In this document: one piece after another, positions 6,197 to 10,388 of the stretch
Numbering within the stretch: position 1 is the stretch's first letter
Layout of the letters: the number at the start of each line of letters is the position of its first letter
Assembly: GCA_031292335.1 (NCBI GenBank)
Contig: JARLHH010000275.1
Coordinates: forward strand, 1-10,388
Length of the DNA stretch: 10,388 nt
Reading direction: 5' to 3'
Origin: Candidatus Limnocylindrales bacterium
GTDB lineage: Bacteria; Chloroflexota; Limnocylindria; Limnocylindrales; CSP1-4
Notes under the pieces: model-generated
The model's database searches: none
Seen by the model: the letters and a program-made list of their open reading frames with translations, nothing else
Told to the model about the DNA's origin: nothing
Made by a program: the position numbers and the translations under genes

Positions 6197-7811
6197 CGGA
6201 CGCCTCGCTCGAGGCTGGTGGGGAGGCGATCTGGGCGAACGCCAACCCCGTCGGCAGCGGGGCGTCCGGCGGCTCGACCTGGCCCGTGGCAGCGAACATG
6301 ATCCGCTCCTCGGTCGCGTCCCCGCGGGCGATCTCGGCGGTCACCCGGCCCTCGTGGAGGACGAGGATCCGGTCGCTCATCGCCAGGATCTCCGGCAGCT
6401 CGCTGGAGATCAGGATGATGCCCAGGCCGGACGCCGCGAGGTCCGACATGATCCGGTGGACCTCGACCTTCGCGCCGATGTCCACGCCCCGGGTCGGCTC
6501 GTCGAGGATCAGGACGCGGGGCCTGGTGGCAAGCCACTTGGCGATGACCACCTTCTGCTGGTTGCCGCCCGAGAGCGCCTGCACAAGCTGGTCGACACCC
6601 GTCGTGCGGACCCGGAGCTGGTCCGTGTAGCTCCGCGCGAGCGTGCGTTCGGTCGAGCGGCGCACGAACAGCCGGGGGAAGAGCCGCGGCAGGATGGGCA
6701 GCGTGACGTTGTCCGCGATCGAGAAGTCCATGATGAGGCCGTCCTGGTGGCGATCCTCGGGGACGTAGGCGATCCCGGCCCCGAGCGCGGTGGACGGCGT
6801 CGCGAAGTGGACCGGCCGGCCGTCGAGGCAGATCTCGCCTGCCGTGGGCTGGGCGATGCCGAAGAGGACGCGGGCGATCTCCGTGCGCCCGGCGCCGACC
6901 AGGCCGGACAGGCCAAGGATCTCGCCCGCGCGGACCGTGAAGCTGACGTCGCGGAACTCGCCTGCCCTGGTCAGCCCCCGCACTTCGAGCAGGACGTCGC
7001 CGATGGCGGCCTGTCCCTTGGGGAAGAGCGTCACCGCCCGGCCGACCATGTGGCGGATCAGGTCGGACGGGGTCAGGTCACGGGTGACGGCGGTGATCAC
7101 GTGGCGACCGTCCCGGAAGACCGTGGCCCGGTCACTGAGCGCGAAGACCTCGTCGAGCCGATGGCTGACGAAGAGGATGGCCACGCCGCTGTCCCGCGTG
7201 CGGCGGACGATCGTGAAGAGGCGCTCCACCTCGTGGGCCGAAAGCGACGCTGTCGGCTCGTCGAGGATCAGGACGCGCGCATCCATGGACAGCGCCTTGG
7301 CGATCTCGATCAGCTGCTGGTCGGCCATCGACAGGCCCCGGACCGGGGCGCTGACGTCGAGCCGGACGTCCAGCTGCGCGAAGAGCGCGGCGGCTGCGCG
7401 CCGCATCTCGCGCCACGAGATCGCTCCCAGGCGGCCTCTCGGCGGGCTCGCCAGGAAGACGTTCTCGGCGACCGAGAGGTCCGGGAACAGCCGCGGCTCC
7501 TGGTGCACGACGGCGACGCGGTGAGCCCGGGCGGACATCGGATCGGTGATCTGGGTCGGGGTTCCGTCGAGGAGGATGGTGCCGGCATCCGGAACGTGCA
7601 CGCCGGCCAGGATCTTGACCAGCGTGCTCTTGCCGGCGCCGTTCTCGCCCACCAGGGCGTGGATCTCGCCGGCCCGCAGGTCCATGGACACGTCACTGAG
7701 CGCGGCGGTCGGCCCGAACCGCTTCGAAACCCCTCGCAGCTCGACCCTTGGCGGCGCGGACTCGGTTCCGGGTTCCCCGCTCGCGGCGCCTGGCGCAGGC
7801 AAGAGGGTCAC
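6186..7811 (-). CDS. rhaT: Rhamnose ABC transporter ATP-binding protein (two NBDs)
   Basis: Cytoplasmic ATPase of the CUT2 sugar importer, 541 residues with two nucleotide-binding domains. NBD1: Walker A GENGAGKST (55-63), Q-loop HQE (103-105), atypical signature LSMADQQ (160-166), Walker B LILDEPTASLS (181-191), switch His H217. NBD2: degenerate Walker A GLVGAGRTE (303-311), intact signature LSGGNQQ (413-419), Walker B LILDEPTRGVD (434-444), SSE (469-471) in place of the H-loop. This split of conserved and degenerate motifs is usual for RbsA/AraG-type proteins. The GTG start at 7811 shares GTGA with the regulator's stop and has a GAAGAAGG ribosome site; an open frame running further upstream overlaps the regulator and is not coding. 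A Pro/Ala-rich tail follows residue 512. Not the E. coli RhaT symporter. Confidence 0.93.
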   Translation of the reverse strand: MTLLPAPGAASGEPGTESAPPRVELRGVSKRFGPTAALSDVSMDLRAGEIHALVGENGAGKSTLVKILAGVHVPDAGTILLDGTPTQITDPMSARAHRVAVVHQEPRLFPDLSVAENVFLASPPRGRLGAISWREMRRAAAALFAQLDVRLDVSAPVRGLSMADQQLIEIAKALSMDARVLILDEPTASLSAHEVERLFTIVRRTRDSGVAILFVSHRLDEVFALSDRATVFRDGRHVITAVTRDLTPSDLIRHMVGRAVTLFPKGQAAIGDVLLEVRGLTRAGEFRDVSFTVRAGEILGLSGLVGAGRTEIARVLFGIAQPTAGEICLDGRPVHFATPSTALGAGIAYVPEDRHQDGLIMDFSIADNVTLPILPRLFPRLFVRRSTERTLARSYTDQLRVRTTGVDQLVQALSGGNQQKVVIAKWLATRPRVLILDEPTRGVDIGAKVEVHRIMSDLAASGLGIILISSELPEILAMSDRILVLHEGRVTAEIARGDATEERIMFAATGQVEPPDAPLPTGLAFAQIASPPASSEASDVR

Positions 7812-8665
7812 GACGCCCCTTCTTCCCCGGGGTCGACACCATCGGCAGCGCCGGGCTGCCCGGCCTCGACGACCTGGATCCCCGCGTCGCGGAGCGCGGC
7901 GACCATCGCCGCGGGTGCGCCGCTGTCGGTGAACACGCCGGCCAGGCGGTCCGTGCGGCAGAAGGTGGCCAGGGCCAGGCGACCCCACTTCGTGTGATCC
8001 ACGACGGCGTAGACCTCGCGGGCCGCGTTGACCATCGACCGCTTGATCTGGGCCTCCTCCTCCATCGCGTCGGAGAGGCCCGCCTCGATGGAGAACCCGG
8101 CCGCGCCGAGGAACGCCTTCTGGACGTTCACCCGGCGGAAGAAGCCATCGCCGAGCGGCCCGACGACCGAGAGGGCTTCCCACCGGACGCGGCCGCCGAG
8201 CATCAGGACGGTGATTCCGGGATGGCCGGCCAGCTCCGAGGCGAGCCGGATGCTGTTGGTGACCACGGTCAACCCGTGCCAGGCCGCCTGGCGGGCCTTG
8301 AGGTGACGAGCGACGTGCAGGGCGGTGGTGCTGGCATCGAGAACGATGCTCTCGCCATCGCTCACCTGGGCCGCTGCCGCCGCCCCGATGCCGACCTTCT
8401 CCCTGCGCTGCAGTCGCTCCCGAATGTCGAACGCAAGCTCCGGTCGGCTCTCGCCCAGGGCGATCGCGCCGCCGTGCGTGCGGATGACCAGGCGCCTGTC
8501 TTCCAGGGCCAGCAAGTCCTTGCGGATCGTGACCGCCGAGACACCGAACGTCCCGGCGAGCTCGGTCACCCGGGCCCGCCCCGCTTCCGCCACGAGCCGC
8601 GCGATCTGCTGCTGGCGTTCGCGCGCGAAGACGCTGTCGGGAAGGTTGCCTGCCCTCGCGGTCAC
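7808..8665 (-). CDS. rhaR: DeoR-family transcriptional regulator of the rhamnose operon
   Basis: Probable repressor responding to a rhamnose-pathway intermediate, 285 residues. The N-terminal DeoR HTH is ARERQQQIARLV (14-25), then VTELAGTFGVSAVTIRKDL (33-51) and the family's RTHGGA (62-67). The C-terminal DeoRC sensor domain (about 87-265) has GIGAAAA, DGESIVLDASTT (103-114), VVTNSI, LGGRV, LGAAGF and YAVVDHTKWG, which bind sugar phosphates in this family. GTG at 8665 was chosen because GGAGAG precedes it and it places the HTH at the usual distance from the N-terminus. An ATG at 8791 would put the promoter inside the gene. It is the first gene of the operon, so probably autoregulated. R. leguminosarum RhaR is also DeoR-type, unlike the AraC-type E. 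coli proteins. The exact inducer cannot be told from sequence. Confidence 0.9.
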   Translation of the reverse strand: MTARAGNLPDSVFARERQQQIARLVAEAGRARVTELAGTFGVSAVTIRKDLLALEDRRLVIRTHGGAIALGESRPELAFDIRERLQRREKVGIGAAAAAQVSDGESIVLDASTTALHVARHLKARQAAWHGLTVVTNSIRLASELAGHPGITVLMLGGRVRWEALSVVGPLGDGFFRRVNVQKAFLGAAGFSIEAGLSDAMEEEAQIKRSMVNAAREVYAVVDHTKWGRLALATFCRTDRLAGVFTDSGAPAAMVAALRDAGIQVVEAGQPGAADGVDPGEEGAS

Positions 8666-8680
8666 GGGATCTCTCCGGCT

Positions 8681-8696
8681 CCGAAACAGACTTCGG
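8681..8696. promoter_or_regulatory. Inverted repeat in the regulator leader, possible operator
   Basis: CCGAA-N6-TTCGG lies between the predicted leftward transcription start (near 8707) and the regulator's GTG. It is placed where a bound repressor could block the leftward transcript. Next to it, at 8700-8711, TTGCGA occurs twice in tandem. Either could be the DeoR-family site. Only the symmetry and position support this. Confidence 0.35.
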
Positions 8697-8714
8697 TTGG
8701 TTGCGATTGCGAAC

Positions 8715-8743
8715 ACTTTGCATCGGGCTGTGACGAAAGTCAA
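8715..8743 (-). promoter_or_regulatory. Candidate sigma70-type promoter for the rhamnose operon
   Basis: On the minus strand, TTGACT (8743-8738) and CAAAGT (8720-8715) are separated by 17 nt. The -35 matches 5 of 6 consensus bases and the -10 only 3 of 6, as expected for a regulated promoter. The predicted start near 8707 leaves a leader of about 40 nt before the GTG of the regulator. The -35 overlaps the near-palindrome TGAC-GAAA-GTCA (8731-8742), a second operator candidate. Confidence 0.45.
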
Positions 8744-8794
8744 GCCGATGTGGTGGTTTGCGGCACCCGCGGCCGGGCGGGACGCGCCCACGTG

Positions 8795-8823
8795 TTGACA
8801 CGCTCGACGCGCCTGACTAGGAT
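8795..8823 (+). promoter_or_regulatory. Near-consensus sigma70-type promoter facing the ArsR/PIP synthase/Ino1 genes
   Basis: A perfect TTGACA -35 (8795-8800) is followed after 17 nt by TAGGAT (8818-8823), 4 of 6 to the -10 consensus. The start would be near 8830, giving a leader of about 75 nt before the CTG at 8905. The -35 sits inside CGTGT-TG-ACACG (8791-8802), a short inverted repeat that could be an operator. An AT-rich patch, TTTATATAAA, follows at 8833-8842. Confidence 0.65.
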
Positions 8824-8904
8824 CAACAAGCCTTTATATAAACGGGCGTTGAAGCACGAGCTGCGGCCGCCGGACGGGCCGCGACCCAACCAAGGAGCCT
8901 TCCC

Positions 8905-9252
8905 CTGTCCCCTTCGCCGGCCCGGATCCGCGGGACCCTCGCCTCGATCGTCGACCAGCCGGACGACCTCCGCGAGCTGCGCGCGTTCCACCGAGCGCTC
9001 GCGGACGTGAACCGGCTCCGGATCGTCCGGCGGCTGGCCGAGACCCCGTCCACGGTGACCGAGCTGATCGACCACGTGGGGCTTTCCCAGCCGCTCGTGA
9101 GCCATCATCTCAAGCGCCTGCGCGATGCCGGGCTCGTCGTGACCCGGCGGGCCGGGCGCGAGACGATCTGCTCCCTCCGTCCGGGCGCCTTCGACGAGGT
9201 GGCGGCCCGCGAGCGGGACGTGCTCGGCTACGCTCCGCCGATCGTGGGCTGA
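8905..9252 (+). CDS. ArsR-type winged-helix regulator, probable CTG start
   Basis: Small cytoplasmic DNA-binding protein, 115 residues from CTG at 8905. The HTH core runs ALADVNRLRIVRRLAE (31-46), TVTELIDHVGLSQPLVSHHLKRLRDAGLV (about 50-78), then the wing VTRRAGRETICSL. This is the ArsR/SmtB fold, but the metal-binding ELCVCDL-type motif is absent and there is one Cys (C89), so metal sensing is unlikely. The only canonical start in frame, GTG at 9007, would remove half of the first helix and has no evident ribosome site. CTG at 8905 has AAGGAG (8892-8897) with 7-nt spacing, and no ATG, GTG or TTG lies between it and the upstream stop at 8839. It ends 9 nt before the phosphatidyltransferase, so it probably regulates that operon. 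Its ligand is unknown. Confidence 0.8.
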   Translation: MSPSPARIRGTLASIVDQPDDLRELRAFHRALADVNRLRIVRRLAETPSTVTELIDHVGLSQPLVSHHLKRLRDAGLVVTRRAGRETICSLRPGAFDEVAARERDVLGYAPPIVG

Positions 9253-9261
9253 GGACGCGGC

Positions 9262-9948
9262 GTGGTGATATCCAACGAGGCGCGCGGCAGGGTCAAGAAG
9301 CTCGGAGAGCCGGTGGCGCTCGCCCTGGGCAGGCTGGGCCTGACGCCGAACGGCCTGACCATCATCGGCTTCGGGATCACCGCGGTCGGGGCCGTCCTGC
9401 TGGCCGGCCAGCTCTGGCTGGCCGGTGGAATCGTCGTCTTCTCCGGCGGCGTCTTCGACATGTTCGATGGCACGCTCGCCCGGGCGACGGGTCGCGTCAG
9501 CCGTTTCGGGGCGTTCATGGACAGCGTCTTCGACCGGTGGGGTGAAGCGCTCGTCTATGTCGGGCTCATCGCCGGCCTGCACGCCGGCGGCTGGGCGAAC
9601 GGCCCCACGTTCGCCGGCGCCGCGATGGCCGGCGCCTTCCTGGTCAGCTACGTCCGGGCAAAGGCCGAAGGCCTCGGCTTCTCGCCCGGCGCCGGCATGG
9701 CAGCCGTCGGGATCATGCCCCGGGAGGTCCGGCTCGTGATCCTGTGCGGCGGGCTCGTCCTGGGTTCGGTGCTGGGCGTGAACCCGGGCGGCCTCGGAAA
9801 CGGCGGCGGCGCGGCCGCTCCCACCGGCATCCTCGTCATCGAGGGCGCGCTCGCGATCATCGCGCTCGGCGCCGCCTTCACGATCGTCCAGCGTGTCCTG
9901 CACGTTCGCGCGCAGGCATCCAGGGAGGTCTCCGAGCGCCCCAGCTGA
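9262..9948 (+). CDS. CDP-alcohol phosphatidyltransferase, probable phosphatidylinositol-phosphate synthase
   Basis: Integral membrane enzyme that transfers a phosphatidyl group from CDP-diacylglycerol to an alcohol; 228 residues. The family signature D-x2-D-G-x2-A-R-x8-G-x3-D-x3-D is complete: D66, D69, G70, A73, R74, G83, D87, D91, the residues binding metal and CDP. Hydrophobic segments lie near 32-48, 50-64, 95-108, 115-130, 156-173 and 189-208. SYVRAKAEG (129-137) and PREVRL (153-158) resemble the SYIKARAE and ERPERL blocks I recall in actinobacterial PgsA1/PIP synthase. Inositol phosphate as acceptor is inferred chiefly from the inositol-3-phosphate synthase 59 nt downstream. Phosphatidylglycerophosphate synthase is the alternative. 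GTG at 9262 has GAGGA 6 nt upstream. It is probably co-transcribed with the ArsR-type gene. Confidence 0.88.
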   Translation: MVISNEARGRVKKLGEPVALALGRLGLTPNGLTIIGFGITAVGAVLLAGQLWLAGGIVVFSGGVFDMFDGTLARATGRVSRFGAFMDSVFDRWGEALVYVGLIAGLHAGGWANGPTFAGAAMAGAFLVSYVRAKAEGLGFSPGAGMAAVGIMPREVRLVILCGGLVLGSVLGVNPGGLGNGGGAAAPTGILVIEGALAIIALGAAFTIVQRVLHVRAQASREVSERPS

Positions 9949-9988
9949 GCACCGACCGCCCCACCTATCGACCCGTCACCCCAACCGC

Positions 9989-9994
9989 AGGAGG
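9989..9994 (+). promoter_or_regulatory. Ribosome binding site of ino1 with long spacing
   Basis: AGGAGG is a strong Shine-Dalgarno match, but 13 nt separate it from the ATG at 10008, beyond the usual 5-9. No in-frame start lies closer. It is the only such site in the 59-nt gap after the phosphatidyltransferase. No promoter is obvious in that gap. Confidence 0.6.
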
Positions 9995-10007
9995 CACCAC
10001 GCGACCA

Positions 10008-10388
10008 ATGGCCAAGAACGACTCGAAGCACGGGAGCACGAACGGCGTGAGCAACAACGGAACCGCCACCAACCCGACCGGCACCTGGGCCGGAGCCAAG
10101 CGCAAGGACGGCAAGATCCGCGTCGCGATCGTCGGCGTGGGCAACTGTGCGAGCAGCCTGATCCAGGGCCGTTACTACTACGAGAACGCCAAGGAAAGCG
10201 ACTTCGTCCCCGGGCTCATGCACGTGAGCCTTGGCGGGTACCACGTCCGCGACATCGAGTTCGTGGCGGCGTTCGACATCAACAAGACGAAGGTCGGCAA
10301 GGATCTTTCCGAGGCGATCTACGCCTACCCGAACAACACGATCGTCTTCCAGCAGGTCCCTCACACCGGGGTCACCGTGGACCGCGGC
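10008..10388 (+). CDS. ino1: Inositol-3-phosphate synthase, actinobacterial type (3' end beyond window)
   Basis: NAD-dependent cytoplasmic enzyme converting D-glucose 6-phosphate to 1D-myo-inositol 3-phosphate. The window holds the first 127 residues of a protein usually near 360. After a 30-residue hydrophilic tail rich in Asn, Gly, Thr and Ser comes the Rossmann strand and loop VAIVGVGNCASSLIQG (39-54). The blocks VPGLMHV (67-73), YHVRDIEFVAAFDI (78-91), KVGKDLSEAIY (95-105) and NNTI (109-112) follow the order I know from mycobacterial Ino1. The product is the donor for PIP synthase, encoded just upstream, so the pair likely supplies inositol phospholipid. The N-terminal tail is unusual and probably disordered. 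Identification is firm; the rest of the enzyme cannot be checked here. Confidence 0.95.
   Translation, partial: MAKNDSKHGSTNGVSNNGTATNPTGTWAGAKRKDGKIRVAIVGVGNCASSLIQGRYYYENAKESDFVPGLMHVSLGGYHVRDIEFVAAFDINKTKVGKDLSEAIYAYPNNTIVFQQVPHTGVTVDRG

Noticed and set aside
6878..6904. Degenerate second Walker A (GLVGAGRTE) in the ATPase as a sign of decay
   Set aside because: A degenerate NBD2 Walker A with an intact LSGGNQQ is normal for RbsA/AraG-type ATPases.
5763..7997. A 744-codon plus-strand open frame
   Set aside because: It runs opposite rhaP, the ATPase gene and the end of the regulator gene, whose motifs are intact. Its composition is that of an antisense shadow.
8666..8791. Upstream ATG at 8791 as the start of the DeoR-family protein
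   Set aside because: It would add 42 residues of no recognisable domain, engulf the likely promoter and ignore the good ribosome site before GTG 8665.
6186..8801. Possible 871-residue fusion of an N-terminal domain with the ABC ATPase
   Set aside because: The extra 330 residues are the DeoR gene read in another frame, with Arg/Gly-rich nonsense composition. GTG at 7811 is the sensible start.
8905..9252. Metal-responsive arsenic or zinc regulator
   Set aside because: There is no cysteine-rich metal motif, only one Cys, and no metal-resistance gene beside it.
1..10388. CRISPR arrays, transposons, phage genes, tRNA or rRNA
   Set aside because: No regularly spaced repeats, transposase or integrase motifs, terminal repeats, or tRNA-like TTCNANNC contexts with cloverleaf arms were seen.

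Overview
The window is GC-rich (about 70% by eye) and densely coding, with overlapping genes, frequent GTG starts and one TTG start. It looks like a chromosomal segment of a free-living, saprophytic, high-GC bacterium. The Pro/Ala/Ser-rich lipoprotein linker, GC content and inositol-lipid genes would fit a high-GC Chloroflexota lineage (Limnocylindria/Ellin6529-like). An actinobacterium is the main alternative. This placement is inference only.

Region 1 (positions 8665 down to 1, minus strand) is an apparently single L-rhamnose uptake and catabolism operon. The order is DeoR-family regulator, CUT2 ABC ATPase, two permeases, lipoprotein sugar-binding protein, L-rhamnose mutarotase, rhamnulokinase and L-rhamnose isomerase. 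The isomerase is cut by the window edge. Nearly every junction is an overlap or a short gap (GTGA, 11 nt, ATGA, 23 nt, 70 nt, TTGACTGA, 16 nt). The two junctions around the binding-protein gene carry strong hairpins. The gene set resembles the rhizobial rha locus (DeoR-type RhaR, RhaSTPQ, mutarotase RhaU, kinase RhaK) rather than the AraC-regulated, symporter-based enterobacterial system. Sugar would be captured by the lipoprotein, imported by the ABC transporter, anomerised by RhaM, isomerised to L-rhamnulose by RhaI and phosphorylated by RhaB. The aldolase that would finish the pathway is not in the window and may lie beyond position 1.

Region 2 (8666-8904) is a 239-bp divergent intergenic region. 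It has a near-consensus sigma70-type promoter facing right, a weaker one facing left, and several short inverted repeats placed like operators.

Region 3 (8905-10388, plus strand) holds a small ArsR-type winged-helix protein that appears to start at a CTG codon, a CDP-alcohol phosphatidyltransferase with a perfect family signature, and the 5' part of inositol-3-phosphate synthase. The last two would make inositol phosphate from glucose 6-phosphate and attach it to CDP-diacylglycerol, so this is probably a phosphatidylinositol-phosphate synthesis cluster with its own regulator.

No RNA genes, insertion sequences, CRISPR arrays or phage features were seen. I see no new defence or mobile system. 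The most unusual points are the CTG start, the hairpins flanking the binding-protein gene, a substituted metal-ligand position in RhaI, and the regulator-PIP synthase-Ino1 arrangement.
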